Below, in pieces: positions 5,936 through 15,581 of a DNA stretch of 64,000 nucleotides. The first letter of the stretch is position 1. Every line of letters begins with the position of its first letter. The position numbers and the translations under genes are program-made. The stretch comes from Pollutimonas sp036675275 (lineage in GTDB: Bacteria > Pseudomonadota > Gammaproteobacteria > Burkholderiales > Burkholderiaceae_B), in the NCBI GenBank assembly GCA_036675275.1, contig JAKFFG010000067.1:1-64000 (forward strand), read 5' to 3'. The notes below the pieces were generated by a model. It did not search any database, had not been told where the DNA came from, and saw nothing but the letters and a program-made list of their open reading frames with translations.

Positions 5936-8149
5936 ATGCATATCCCTACCAGCATCCGGCCGCATGGGCGATGCATTCCATTCACTCCATGTATTGCCAT
6001 GAAATCCTGCTCATCTGCCACTACGGATCACTTCCGACATGGTGCCCTCACCCTGATATGGTTCGCTGCCATTGTGCATGGCGGACTTGCGTTCGCAGGA
6101 AGCACGCAAGTAGCGGCCGACACGCTCGCCCCGGTGATTGTGCGGGGGGCCGACAACAACGATGACAACGATCCCTTGTCACCGTCCTGGCGACGCGCCC
6201 TGCAGCGTCTTTGGACGTCGCCGGAGAACGCCAGCGTAATACGCTCCGTCGACTATGAAGATGGTGTCGTGCTAAGCCTGCGCGACGCGTTATCGGGCAT
6301 GCCAGGGGTTTTCGTACAACCCGACGCCGGAAGGCAGTCCACCCAGATATCGATACGAGGATCCGGCTTGAACTCGCCGCTGGGCACGCGAGGCGTGGCA
6401 ATCCTGCGCGACGGCATGCCGCTGGGCCAAGCCGACGGATCGGTCAACCCAATGTACGCAGATCCCTTCAACGCACGTTATATCGAAGTGCTGCGCGGTG
6501 CAGCAGGCCTGCGATATGGTGCGTCTACCCTGGGCGGAGCCATCAATATCGTATCTCCCACAGGTTATTCGAATCCCGGCATTGAAATGCGTGTTCAGGC
6601 CGGATCGCACGGCTATCTGCAGACCCAGGCTCGTGCCGGCCAAGTGCTCGAAAACGGCATGGATGCGTTCGTTTCGGTAAGCCGTTCACGCTACGACGGT
6701 ACAGACCACGATACCGGGCAGAAAACCACACGGCTTTACGCAAACCTGGGAATTCAGTACAGCTCCGCCTCAGAAGGCCGTTTCCACCTGAATCTTGATC
6801 GGCTCGACCAGGATATAGCAAGCCCGGTCACCTTGGCGCAATTGCAGGCGGGCGCCAGTGACCCATACGCCGACTATCCCTACAGCCGAACCTCGACCCA
6901 TCCGCACATGCGGCTGGCTTATCAGCATACGCTTCGATACAACGGTGGCGACCGCGTGACGCTAGGCGCGTACTACACGCAGTCCCGTTTTGATCTGCTG
7001 GGATCCGCTGTGCCCATCTATTATGATGCCGTGGACTATGGGATCAGCGTACGCGGTGAGCTTAGACGCAGCTGGCTGGAGCGCGGCAACACACTGATCT
7101 GGGGCATCAACGTCAGCCGTGGCCGCAACAGCAGCGAGACCTTCGGCCCATTTACACTTCCGGGCGGCCGAGTCTACGACTCCTCCATCGACCAGTTCGA
7201 AGACATACACGCCAGCAGCCAGACGACTGAAATCTATGGCGAGAACAGCTTCCAGCTGACGCCCCGGCTGGCCATTGTCGGCGGCGCGCAGGCAGTAACG
7301 GCAACCCGCGGCCGGACGATAAATGCCTTGCGCAACCCGCCGCGCCTGTCCTATTTCAAGAATGTGGACGTCTCGGAGCGTTATACCGGCATCAGCCCTA
7401 AAGCCGGCCTGGTATGGCAAGCGACGCCGCAAGCACAGCTATATGCCAGCGCGAGCCGTAGCTTTGAACCCCCGACCGGCATCGAGTTCTACAACTCGGC
7501 AGGCACTACCGCGGCCCAGCGCGCCACGACTTTCGAAATTGGAACACGCGGAACCGCAGGAAAACTTCATTGGGAGATTGCGCTGTTCCGCAGTCGTATC
7601 AGCAATCAGTTGTTGCGTATTCCCAAACCTGCGGGCACACCAGGCGGAGGCTATGAAGGCGGAAATATCGACGATTCTTCAAGCACGGGTCTGGAAGTCA
7701 GCCTGGGAGGAGGTGCGCGCCTCGATGGCATGCCCGGCGACATCGAGTGGAACCTGGCCTATACGTGGAACAGGCTGCGTTTTGTCAACGACCCCGCTTT
7801 TGGCGACAATGCCGTGCCTGGCGTTCCAGAGCACTATGGCCGCATCGGCATCACTTACCGGCATCCTTCAGGGCTCTACCTTACCCCGAGTCTGGACTTT
7901 GCATCTTCATGGTACGCAGATCAGGAGAACACGCTGCAAGCACCGGGCTACGGCCTTGCGAATTTGACCGTCGGGTATGCCGATCCAGCTGAGCGATACC
8001 TGCTGTTCATCGAAGGACGCAACCTCGGGGACGAGCGGTACGCAGCGTCCAGTCAATACATTGCCATGGCTGCCGCTGGAAACAATGAGCGGGCTTATTA
8101 TCCCGGTGCCGGGCGCTCTATCTACGCAGGCGCTGAAATCCGATGGTAA
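5936..8149 (+). CDS. TonB-dependent outer-membrane receptor
   Basis: This is a 737-aa TonB-dependent receptor, which would import a siderophore or another large ligand across the outer membrane using TonB energy. An N-terminal signal is followed by a TonB-box-like stretch (TLAPVIVRG, about residue 62). The plug domain follows, with ALSGMPGVFVQPDAG, ISIRGSG, RYIEVLRGAAG and YGASTLGGAINIVS. A long beta-barrel ends with the aromatic GAEIRW. The start is uncertain: the ATG at 5936 and the ATG at 5999 both lack a clear ribosome site, and the later one gives a more normal signal peptide. No transport partner or iron-regulatory site is visible nearby, so the substrate is unknown. Confidence 0.9.
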   Translation: MHIPTSIRPHGRCIPFTPCIAMKSCSSATTDHFRHGALTLIWFAAIVHGGLAFAGSTQVAADTLAPVIVRGADNNDDNDPLSPSWRRALQRLWTSPENASVIRSVDYEDGVVLSLRDALSGMPGVFVQPDAGRQSTQISIRGSGLNSPLGTRGVAILRDGMPLGQADGSVNPMYADPFNARYIEVLRGAAGLRYGASTLGGAINIVSPTGYSNPGIEMRVQAGSHGYLQTQARAGQVLENGMDAFVSVSRSRYDGTDHDTGQKTTRLYANLGIQYSSASEGRFHLNLDRLDQDIASPVTLAQLQAGASDPYADYPYSRTSTHPHMRLAYQHTLRYNGGDRVTLGAYYTQSRFDLLGSAVPIYYDAVDYGISVRGELRRSWLERGNTLIWGINVSRGRNSSETFGPFTLPGGRVYDSSIDQFEDIHASSQTTEIYGENSFQLTPRLAIVGGAQAVTATRGRTINALRNPPRLSYFKNVDVSERYTGISPKAGLVWQATPQAQLYASASRSFEPPTGIEFYNSAGTTAAQRATTFEIGTRGTAGKLHWEIALFRSRISNQLLRIPKPAGTPGGGYEGGNIDDSSSTGLEVSLGGGARLDGMPGDIEWNLAYTWNRLRFVNDPAFGDNAVPGVPEHYGRIGITYRHPSGLYLTPSLDFASSWYADQENTLQAPGYGLANLTVGYADPAERYLLFIEGRNLGDERYAASSQYIAMAAAGNNERAYYPGAGRSIYAGAEIRW

Positions 8150-8192
8150 GCCGGAAGAAACAATTTGATCAGTCGCGTGCTATCGTAAATTC

Positions 8193-8327
8193 ATGAAATC
8201 AGGATCATCAATAGCCGTCGGACTAGCGATAGGCGTGATCATAGGCGTCGCCATGGACAACGTTGCCGGCGGAATCGGTATTGGCTTGGCCATTGGGATC
8301 GCGCTGTCACTCAGCGCTCGAAAATAG
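8193..8327 (+). CDS. 44-aa glycine-zipper membrane mini-protein
   Basis: This short gene was read directly from the sequence. Its 44 aa are almost entirely hydrophobic with regularly spaced glycines (VGLAIGVIIGVAMD, then GGIGIGLAIGIALS) and a basic C terminus (SARK). Two short membrane hairpin segments separated by MDNVAG are likely. The G-x3-G spacing is the glycine-zipper pattern seen in small helix-packing membrane proteins. The ribosome site is weak. It follows the TonB-receptor gene by 43 bases and could be cotranscribed. The function is unknown. The remaining 230 bases to the next gene hold no other gene. Confidence 0.55.
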   Translation: MKSGSSIAVGLAIGVIIGVAMDNVAGGIGIGLAIGIALSLSARK

Positions 8328-8562
8328 ATTTCCAAAGGGACTTTGGTCGGCGTCTCTTGATACGCATCCCTCTTTTAGCGCCCATCGTTCGGTATGAGGT
8401 ATTCACTGCGGACGGTCGACCCAACTCTTCACAAACCGTGAAGGGCTGTTGCAGAAAAATAGACTATCGACGTATCGGTGGTTTCACTACTCTTGAAGCT
8501 TGGACAATATAGGTTTGATGTAATGCCTATTTTCGTCGGCGATTTTATTCAGGAGAGTGACC

Positions 8563-9351
8563 ATGTCCAGTCCGGACGCTTTAAACATCAATTCGATGAA
8601 ATCCAGGTGTTCGCCTGAAGAATGGCAGGCACGGGTAGACCTTGCCGCCTGCTACAGGCTGGTGGAGATGTACGGCATGGCGGACATGATTGCCAACCAT
8701 ATTTCGATGCGTGTACCGGGCGATGAAGAAGCTTTCCTGATCAACGCGTACGGAATGATGTACGAAGAGATCACGGCGTCCAGTCTGATCAAAATTGATC
8801 TCGAAGGCAACGTCTTGTCGGCCCCAGACTTTGGCGACTTGAAGTACGGCATCAACAAGGCCGGCTACGTCATCCATAGCGCCATCCACGAAGCGCGCCC
8901 CGAGGTGGCCTGTGTGATCCATACGCATAGCTGGGCATCGATGGCGGTCTCCGCGCTGGAATGCGGCCTGTTGCCCATCACGCAAACCGCCATGCGCTTT
9001 CTCAAGATTAGCTACCACGACTATGTCGGTGTTGTGCTGAAAGACGAAGAAAAAGAATCACTGGTGAAGGATCTGGGTTCGAACGAAGCCATGATCTTGC
9101 GCAATCACGGTGCGCTTGTCGTTGGCCGTACGGTAGGAGAAGCGTTCAACTGGATGCACAGGCTGGAACTGGCGTGCAAGTCGCAATTGGCCGCAATGGC
9201 TGCCAACACCCCGCTGCGCGAAGTGCCTCCCGAAATATTGGAAGATACCTGGAACAACTATCAGCCCGGAACCCGGCGCCCTTACGGCGTCATGGAGTGG
9301 CCGGCACTACTTAGAAAGCTGGATCGTATCGACCCTTCTTATCGCAATTAG
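8563..9351 (+). CDS. Class II aldolase/adducin family protein
   Basis: The product is a 262-aa member of the class II aldolase family (fuculose-phosphate aldolase fold), a zinc-dependent lyase. The metal ligands are visible in VIHTHSWASM (two histidines) and LRNHGALVVG (third histidine). NHISMRVPG near residue 45 is the family's substrate-phosphate loop region. The start is the ATG at 8563, preceded by AGGAGAG; the in-frame GTG at 8557 lies inside that site. Downstream on the same strand are a Bug-type solute-binding protein and a 2-hydroxyacid dehydrogenase, which suggests a small sugar-acid or hydroxyacid catabolic operon. The substrate cannot be read from sequence. Confidence 0.88.
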   Translation: MSSPDALNINSMKSRCSPEEWQARVDLAACYRLVEMYGMADMIANHISMRVPGDEEAFLINAYGMMYEEITASSLIKIDLEGNVLSAPDFGDLKYGINKAGYVIHSAIHEARPEVACVIHTHSWASMAVSALECGLLPITQTAMRFLKISYHDYVGVVLKDEEKESLVKDLGSNEAMILRNHGALVVGRTVGEAFNWMHRLELACKSQLAAMAANTPLREVPPEILEDTWNNYQPGTRRPYGVMEWPALLRKLDRIDPSYRN

Positions 9352-9389
9352 CAGCTACGCAAACCAACAACACATCACGGAGACAAAAA

Positions 9390-10397
9390 ATGAGAACACT
9401 CAACCGCCGCATGCCCTTGAAGCCGGGCATCCTTAAATCGCTGACAGCAATCGCCGCCATTTCCACAGCGTCGCTGCTTGGCGCGACGTCAGCGGCGGCA
9501 CAGGATTATCCGCAGCAGACCGTCAAGGTTGTCGTGGCTTTCTCGGCCGGCGGTACCACCGACATCCTGGCCCGCCTGATTTCCACCCACCTTAGCAACG
9601 AATACAAGCAGTCCTTCGTGGTGGAAAACAAACCTGGCGCAGGCGGCAATATCGGCACGGCCAATGTGGTGAACTCGCCCGCGGACGGCCATACGCTTAT
9701 CGTGAACTCGGTAGGCCCGATCGCCATCAATCCTACCCTGTACAAGTTGAAGTACGATCCTCTGACCGACCTGGTGCCCATCGTGCAAATAGCCGATGTG
9801 CCCAACGTCCTCGTCGTCAATCCCGCACTGGGCGTTGAGAACATCAACGACCTGGTTGCGCAGATCAAGGCCAATCCAGGCAAGTTTAACTACAGCTCCA
9901 CGGGCGTGGGAACTTCATCCCACCTCTCCGGCTACATGATGGGCAAGGAAGGCGGGCTGGATATTACGCACGTTCCATACAAGGGTGCGGACGCGCTCAA
10001 TGACTTGCTGGCCGGTCGCGTGCAGTTCATGTTCGCCACCATCCCGTCGGTGCACCCGCTGATCACAGCCGGAAAGCTGAAGGCCATTGCTGTCAGCAGC
10101 CTGCACCGCTCCAGGTCACTGCCCGATGTGCCGACGATGGACGAGTCCGGCTTCAAGGGCTTCCAGGCCGGGTCCTGGTTCGGGTTCTTTGCGCCCAAAG
10201 GCACGCCCGACGAAGTCGTCCAGAAACTGAACGCCAGTGTCAACCGCATCATCAAGCAGCCCGATATCGAGAAACAGATGGTGCATGAGGGCGCCGATCC
10301 TATCGGCGGAACGCCGGAACAGTACAAAGCGTTCATCAAATCCGAGTACGATCGCTGGAAGACTATCGTGATCGAGTCCGGCGCAGCCAGCAACTAG
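9390..10397 (+). CDS. Bug/TctC-type periplasmic solute-binding protein
   Basis: The 335-aa product is a periplasmic binding protein of the Bug (Bordetella uptake gene) / TctC family, which delivers carboxylates and similar small solutes to tripartite tricarboxylate transporters. A Tat-less Sec signal ends in ATSAAAQDYP. Family motifs follow: VVAFSAGGTTDILAR, VENKPGAGGNIG, and VNSVGPIAINP. THVPYKGADALNDLLAGRVQ and AVSSLHRSRSLPDVPTMDE lie in the C-terminal lobe. As is common for Bug proteins, no TctAB membrane genes are nearby. The ATG at 9390 follows a GGAGAC site. It probably binds the substrate metabolised by its operon neighbours. Confidence 0.93.
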   Translation: MRTLNRRMPLKPGILKSLTAIAAISTASLLGATSAAAQDYPQQTVKVVVAFSAGGTTDILARLISTHLSNEYKQSFVVENKPGAGGNIGTANVVNSPADGHTLIVNSVGPIAINPTLYKLKYDPLTDLVPIVQIADVPNVLVVNPALGVENINDLVAQIKANPGKFNYSSTGVGTSSHLSGYMMGKEGGLDITHVPYKGADALNDLLAGRVQFMFATIPSVHPLITAGKLKAIAVSSLHRSRSLPDVPTMDESGFKGFQAGSWFGFFAPKGTPDEVVQKLNASVNRIIKQPDIEKQMVHEGADPIGGTPEQYKAFIKSEYDRWKTIVIESGAASN

Positions 10398-10443
10398 TGC
10401 AATGGGCGGCCGTCCGCACAGCGGCCGACCGACGGAGCTTCAA

Positions 10444-11463
10444 ATGAACGAATTGAATATTCTGGTTTCGGACAAGGCTCGCGACCATATCGGCAATGCA
10501 TTGCCCGCCCGGGTGGAGGGCCGCCCATGCCGGCTGGTCACCATAGAATCAGCGAGCCCTGAGGCATTGCGCAATATTGATGTTGCGCTGATCTCTCGCG
10601 ACGTCACCGGCCTATCCACCAAATACGTGGTCAGCGACAGCCTTGAACGCTTCTATCAGGTATTAAGGTCGGCGCGGCATCTGAAATGGGTTCACACCCA
10701 TTCTGCGGGCCTGGACCGTCCGATCTTTGGCGAACTGGCAGCCCGCGGTGTCAGCGTGACCGCCTCATCCGGCGCCAATGCTGAAATCGTGGCTCACACT
10801 GCGCTCGCGGGCATGCTGTCACTGGCACGCGGGTTTCCGCATTTCATGCGGGCTCAAGCCAGGCACGAATGGTCATCGCTGATTGCTGCCGGCTTGCCGC
10901 GCGACCTGAAAGGACAGACTGCCGTCATCGTGGGCTGGGGCCCCATAGGCCGTTATCTGGCCGAACTGATCAAGGTGGTCGGGCTCGACATCATCGTTGT
11001 GCGGCACAGCGGACAGCCGGTAGCCGAAGCAAAGGCCTGTGTCAGCTACCAGGACCTTCATCGTGTTTTACCGCAGGCGGACTGGCTGCTATTGGCGTGC
11101 CCGCTGACGGAGAGCACCTCCCGGCTGGTCGATGGGAAAGGCCTTTCGCTGATGCCTGCTGGAGCAAGCCTGGTGAACGTCGCAAGAGGCGAAGTGGTCG
11201 TCGAGCAGGATCTGATCGCTGCCCTGCGCGCGGGGACACTGTCTTCGGCGTTCCTCGACGTTTTCGAACACGAGCCTTTGGGCAGCGACTCTCCCCTGTG
11301 GGACATGGAAAATGTCATTGTCACGCCTCATTCGGCCGGTCACTCGGCCGGCAACTATGAGAGAGTAATCAAAATCTTTCTGGAAAAACTGAAAAAATGG
11401 CGCCAGGACGAAGAAGGCACACCTGTGTCCAATACGGGTAAGCCCTGCTTACAGACTCCTTAA
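10444..11463 (+). CDS. D-2-hydroxyacid dehydrogenase
   Basis: The 339-aa product is an NAD(P)-dependent D-isomer-specific 2-hydroxyacid dehydrogenase, interconverting a 2-hydroxy acid and a 2-keto acid. The Rossmann motif is GWGPIG (about residue 166). The active-site loop NVARGEVV carries the catalytic arginine region, FEHEPL the glutamate, and TPHSAGHSAG the histidine. The start is the ATG at 10444, with ACGGAG upstream; the ORF opens further upstream at 10402. It follows the binding-protein gene by 46 bases in the same operon, as expected for hydroxyacid catabolism. Confidence 0.9.
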   Translation: MNELNILVSDKARDHIGNALPARVEGRPCRLVTIESASPEALRNIDVALISRDVTGLSTKYVVSDSLERFYQVLRSARHLKWVHTHSAGLDRPIFGELAARGVSVTASSGANAEIVAHTALAGMLSLARGFPHFMRAQARHEWSSLIAAGLPRDLKGQTAVIVGWGPIGRYLAELIKVVGLDIIVVRHSGQPVAEAKACVSYQDLHRVLPQADWLLLACPLTESTSRLVDGKGLSLMPAGASLVNVARGEVVVEQDLIAALRAGTLSSAFLDVFEHEPLGSDSPLWDMENVIVTPHSAGHSAGNYERVIKIFLEKLKKWRQDEEGTPVSNTGKPCLQTP

Positions 11464-11872
11464 AGCCAGGTATAGAATCCAAAGAAGCGCCTTCGCAAAT
11501 GTCGAAGGTTGAAGCAGAAAATATCCTGTAGCGTAGGGAAACGCCAAAATGGGCTCGTTACAACAGTCCGCCGCACCGTTGCCCGTCCGTCATATCTTTG
11601 CACGGAGCGACCGGGGTATGAGCCCGCCTGGAAATATTCCCGCCGCGGCAACGACACCAAGAAAATCGAAAATATTCGGCACTCTGACGCAAGACAGGCT
11701 GCGGAAACCAACGCATGGGCATGGCCGTCGAACGCCATGCCCATTGCTTATGCCGGCGTATTGCAATTGCGGTCAATGCCGTGGGCATCGCCGTGTACGG
11801 CCTTCGGGCACCCAAGGAGAAGCAAGGCCTTTCATACGCACGATCTGTGAATTCAACAAAAAGGAATGACAA
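11464..11872. other. Intergenic region before the symporter operon
   Basis: No supportable gene lies here. CCTTCG (11490-11495) pairs with CGAAGG (11503-11508) shortly after the dehydrogenase stop and may be a weak terminator. The rest must carry the symporter promoter; I found no sigma-54 or clear sigma-70 match. AAAAAGGA just before 11873 is the ribosome site of the next gene. Confidence 0.4.
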
Positions 11873-12130
11873 ATGGTAGACGACTCATCGCGCAACGCCT
11901 ACTGGAAGGCGAACATCCGCATCATACTCATCTCTCTTGCTGTTTGGTTCATCTGCTCTTTCGGCATGGGCATTATTCTGCGCCCGATGCTGTCAGGCAT
12001 TATGGTGGGCGGAGCAGACCTTGGATTCTGGATGGCTCAGAACGGATCCATGTACATCTTCATCGTATTGATCTTTGTCTACGCATCAATCATGAACCGT
12101 ATAGATCGCGCACACGGCGTTGAAGAATAA
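11873..12130 (+). CDS. DUF4212 small subunit of Na+/solute symporter
   Basis: The 85-aa membrane protein has two hydrophobic segments (IRIILISLAVWFICSFGMGII and MYIFIVLIFVYASIM) and a short charged tail. It belongs to the DUF4212 family, annotated as the small subunit of a two-component sodium/solute symporter, and lies 10 bases upstream of the large subunit, as is typical. AAAAAGGA precedes the ATG. It probably stabilises or regulates the large subunit in the inner membrane. Confidence 0.9.
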   Translation: MVDDSSRNAYWKANIRIILISLAVWFICSFGMGIILRPMLSGIMVGGADLGFWMAQNGSMYIFIVLIFVYASIMNRIDRAHGVEE

Positions 12131-12140
12131 GGAAGCCGAC

Positions 12141-13967
12141 ATGGATCAGTTCACGCTAAACCTTATTTTTGTCGGCGCAACGTTCGCCCTTTACGTAGGC
12201 ATTGCCGTCTGGGCCCGCGCCGCCACAACCTCCGAATTCTATGCGGCAGGCCAAGGGGTTCACCCTGTCCTGAACGGCATGGCAACCGGCGCCGACTGGA
12301 TGTCCGCGGCTTCCTTTATTTCCATGGCGGGCATCATTGCCCTGTCGCCAGCCGGCGGCTATACGCAATCGGCCTTTCTCATGGGATGGACGGGCGGCTA
12401 CGTATTGCTGGCGCTGCTGCTTGCGCCCTACCTGCGAAAGTTCGGCCGTTTTACCGTTCCCCAGTTCATAGGCGACCGCTTTTACTCGAATGGAGCACGG
12501 CTGCTTGCCGTCGTCTGCCTGATCGTGATTTCGATCACCTATGTAATCGGCCAGATGCGCGGCGTAGGGGTGACGTTTTCGCGCTTCCTTGAAGTCTCGA
12601 CCGACGTAGGGCTTTATATCGGCGCAGCCATCGTGTTCGTGTATGCGGTGTTCGGAGGAATGAAAGGCATTACCTATACCCAGGTGGCGCAATACGTCGT
12701 GCTTATCATTGCCTATACCGTGCCGGCAATTTTCATTTCGCTGCAACTCACGGGCAACTTTTTCCCGCAACTCGGTCTGATCGGCAATTATGCGCCCACC
12801 GGAGGCGAGCATACTTTATTGGGCAAGCTCGACATGGTGGTGACCGAACTTGGGTTTACCGCCTACACCGCCGACACCAGCAATCGGCTGAACATGTTTC
12901 TGTTCACCATGTCGCTCATGATCGGCACAGCAGGCCTGCCGCATGTGATCATCCGTTTTTTCACCGTTCCGAAAGTGGCCGACGCACGTTCCTCTGCCGG
13001 CTGGGCTCTGGTATTCATCGCCCTACTCTATACGGTGGCCCCGGCAGTGGGCTCGATGGCTCGCCTGAACCTGACCACCACCATGTGGCCCGCGTCCATA
13101 TCCAGCACCGCGCTTTCCGGCCCCGCCATTGCCCGTGCAGACATCGACGCCAAACCCGAGTTTTCCTGGATCCGCACGTGGGAAAACACCGGACTGCTGG
13201 CCATGGAAGACAAGAATGGTGACGGTCTCATCCAGTACTATAACGACAAGGCACCCGCCGACCACCCCATCATGAAGGCAGCGGCCGAGCAAGGCTGGAA
13301 AGGTAATGAGCTCGTAACAATCGACAATGACATCATGGTGCTCGCCAATCCGGAAATCGCCGGCTTGCCGGGATGGGTTATAGCGCTTGTTGCCGCGGGA
13401 GCCTTGGCCGCCGCTCTTTCCACGGCTGCCGGTCTGCTGCTGGCGATTTCATCGGCCATCTCGCACGACCTGATCAAGGGCTCCATCAAGCCCGATATCA
13501 CGGAAAAAGGTGAGCTCCTGGCAGCCCGCCTTTCCATGACCTTCGCCATTGTGGTGTCTACCTGGCTGGGCCTGAATCCTCCCGGATTCGCGGCACAGGT
13601 GGTGGCGTTGGCGTTCGGTCTGGCCGCCGCCACTATCTTCCCTGCCCTCATGATGGGCATTTTTTCCAAACGCATCAACAAGGAAGGCGCAATTGCCGGC
13701 ATGCTGCTGGGGCTGGTGTTTACAGCGGTCTACATCTTCATCTACAAGGGCTGGTTTTTTATACCCGGTACCAATAACCTGGCCGATATTCCCGCCAATT
13801 ATGTGTTCGGTATTTCACCGCTATCCATTGGCGCTATTGGCGCATTGGTCAACTTCATCACCGCCTACGTGGTGTCTTCAATGACTGCCGCTCCACCAGA
13901 TCATATCCAGCACCTGGTCGAGTCCATCCGCGTTCCCAAGGGATCGGGCACCGCTATACAGCACTAA
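12141..13967 (+). CDS. Sodium/solute symporter, SSS family (VC_2705 type)
   Basis: The 608-aa inner-membrane transporter belongs to the SSS family, close to acetate permease ActP and the VC_2705 subgroup. About 13 membrane helices are evident. The family blocks are AAGQGVHPVLNGMATGADWMSAASF in helices 1-2, the GGYTQSAFLMGWTGGY region, and ALAAALSTAAGLLLAISSA with the Na+-site serines. An insertion of roughly 80 residues (ISSTALSGP to MVLANPEIAG) with an EDKNGDGLIQ segment that looks like a calcium-type loop is typical of this subgroup. The start is the ATG at 12141 with AAGGAAG upstream. The substrate is probably a short carboxylate (inference). A strong terminator follows. Confidence 0.92.
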   Translation: MDQFTLNLIFVGATFALYVGIAVWARAATTSEFYAAGQGVHPVLNGMATGADWMSAASFISMAGIIALSPAGGYTQSAFLMGWTGGYVLLALLLAPYLRKFGRFTVPQFIGDRFYSNGARLLAVVCLIVISITYVIGQMRGVGVTFSRFLEVSTDVGLYIGAAIVFVYAVFGGMKGITYTQVAQYVVLIIAYTVPAIFISLQLTGNFFPQLGLIGNYAPTGGEHTLLGKLDMVVTELGFTAYTADTSNRLNMFLFTMSLMIGTAGLPHVIIRFFTVPKVADARSSAGWALVFIALLYTVAPAVGSMARLNLTTTMWPASISSTALSGPAIARADIDAKPEFSWIRTWENTGLLAMEDKNGDGLIQYYNDKAPADHPIMKAAAEQGWKGNELVTIDNDIMVLANPEIAGLPGWVIALVAAGALAAALSTAAGLLLAISSAISHDLIKGSIKPDITEKGELLAARLSMTFAIVVSTWLGLNPPGFAAQVVALAFGLAAATIFPALMMGIFSKRINKEGAIAGMLLGLVFTAVYIFIYKGWFFIPGTNNLADIPANYVFGISPLSIGAIGALVNFITAYVVSSMTAAPPDHIQHLVESIRVPKGSGTAIQH

Positions 13968-13977
13968 GCAGTAAATC

Positions 13978-14014
13978 AGAAAGCCGGGCGGGCAACCCGC
14001 CCGGCGCTTTCTTA
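13978..14014 (+). terminator. Strong rho-independent terminator after the symporter
   Basis: GCCGGGCGGG (13983-13992) pairs perfectly with CCCGCCCGGC (13996-14005), and the flanking AGAAA/TTTCT arms extend the stem. The T-rich tract GCTTTCTTA follows on the plus strand. Confidence 0.85.
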
Positions 14015-14051
14015 CCCCGGCATTAACGTCATCGACACCGAAACGCCCTAA

Positions 14052-15569
14052 ATGGATGAAAACAATACAGCCCTGACCGGCTCACTGCATACCGTCCATT
14101 CCAAAGAAATTCTGAGGCGCGAAGCGCTTGCGCCTGCAGCCCAGGCCATGCTGGGTCAGACGTACACCGCTCAAGATCTGATCACACGCTCACCACTATC
14201 CTGCATGCCTGCAACAGCAGCCAGCCAGGCCGCACTGACCATGCGCAACGCCCATGTCTCATCGCTGGGGGTCATCGATCCCGACAGCGGTAAACTTGTC
14301 GGCCTCATCACCATACGAGACTTGGCCGGCCGTGTGCTGGCTGAAGGCCGCAGTCCAGACACGCCGGTACGCGACATCATGACGGCCGCCCCCCTCACAC
14401 TGCCCTCCTCCGCATTGGGCGTGGACATTCTCAACTTCATGCTTAGAAACAAGGTAGGCCACCTACCGATTAGCAACGACGGCAAGTTCGACGGCATGAT
14501 TACCCAGACCGACCTCATCCGGGTCCATGCAGTCAACGCTGCCGCCCTGGTGCATGAGATCGCCGCTGCCCCGGACCTGCGTGCCATGGTCGTTGCTGCG
14601 GCATACATTCCCGAATTGCTTTTGTCACTGACCGCCGGGCACCAAAGCCATGAAGTCGTTACACGGTTTATTTCCGACATTGCCGATGCCATCACGCGCC
14701 GCTTGCTGGTGTTGGCTGAGCAGGAACTTGGACCGGCACCCGTTCCGTATCTTTGGCTGGCCTGCGGCAGTCAAGGTCGACAAGAACAAACCGGACTGTC
14801 GGATCAAGACAACTGCCTGTTTCTGGACGATGCCGTTTCCACAGCCGACATGCCGTACTTCGAACGGCTGGCCCAGATCGTCTCCCAGGGGCTGAATGCC
14901 TGCGGCTATGTTTACTGTCCGGGTGACATGATGGCCACCAATCCACGCTGGCGTCAGCCTGTAAGGGTCTGGCGCCAATATTTCCACGGCTGGATAGCCA
15001 AGCCGAATCCGGAAGCGCAAATGCTGGCGTCCGTCATGTTCGACCTGCGGCCCATCGGAGGCACAACGAGCCTGCACCAGACGCTCCAGGTTGAAACACT
15101 CGAAGCAGCATCAAAGAACTCCATTTTTGTCGCGCACATGACCGCGAACAGCCTGAAACGTACACCGGCACTGGGCTTTATCCGGCAATTTTCCACGGCG
15201 CGATCCGGTCCGCACCGCAACCATATCGACATGAAATTCAACGGCGTCATCCCCATTACCGACATCGCTCGCATCTACGCCCTGCAAGCGGGTCTGCCGG
15301 ATGTCAATACGCGTGCGCGCTTGCAGGCTGCAGAACGCGCAGGCATTATTTCAGCCTCAGGCGCGCATGACCTCACCGAAGCTTACGATGTTATCTCGAC
15401 CCTGCGCATCGAGAGCCAGGCCCGTTCCATCCGATCTGGCGGCAAGCCCAACAACTATCTGGACCCGGCCGAACTTTCCAGCTTTCAACGTAATCATCTA
15501 CGCAATGCTTTCAGGGTGGTACGGACTATGCAGACGGCGCTGGGCCAAGGCAAAAGCGCATTAACTTGA
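14052..15569 (+). CDS. CBS-pair and DUF294 nucleotidyltransferase-like protein
   Basis: The 505-aa cytoplasmic protein has two CBS domains (about residues 40-160), an adenosine-nucleotide sensor module. These are followed by a DUF294 nucleotidyltransferase domain with the motif CGSQGRQEQTGLSDQDN (GS-x10-D-x-D type, about residues 238-254). A DUF294 C-terminal substrate-binding domain completes it. It resembles the GlnD/GlnE-like regulatory nucleotidyltransferases and often sits next to SSS symporters and a DnaQ-like exonuclease, as here. A regulatory modification or nucleotide-sensing role for transport is an inference. The next gene starts 13 bases after its stop. Confidence 0.88.
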   Translation: MDENNTALTGSLHTVHSKEILRREALAPAAQAMLGQTYTAQDLITRSPLSCMPATAASQAALTMRNAHVSSLGVIDPDSGKLVGLITIRDLAGRVLAEGRSPDTPVRDIMTAAPLTLPSSALGVDILNFMLRNKVGHLPISNDGKFDGMITQTDLIRVHAVNAAALVHEIAAAPDLRAMVVAAAYIPELLLSLTAGHQSHEVVTRFISDIADAITRRLLVLAEQELGPAPVPYLWLACGSQGRQEQTGLSDQDNCLFLDDAVSTADMPYFERLAQIVSQGLNACGYVYCPGDMMATNPRWRQPVRVWRQYFHGWIAKPNPEAQMLASVMFDLRPIGGTTSLHQTLQVETLEAASKNSIFVAHMTANSLKRTPALGFIRQFSTARSGPHRNHIDMKFNGVIPITDIARIYALQAGLPDVNTRARLQAAERAGIISASGAHDLTEAYDVISTLRIESQARSIRSGGKPNNYLDPAELSSFQRNHLRNAFRVVRTMQTALGQGKSALT

Positions 15570-15581
15570 TGAGAAAAAAAT

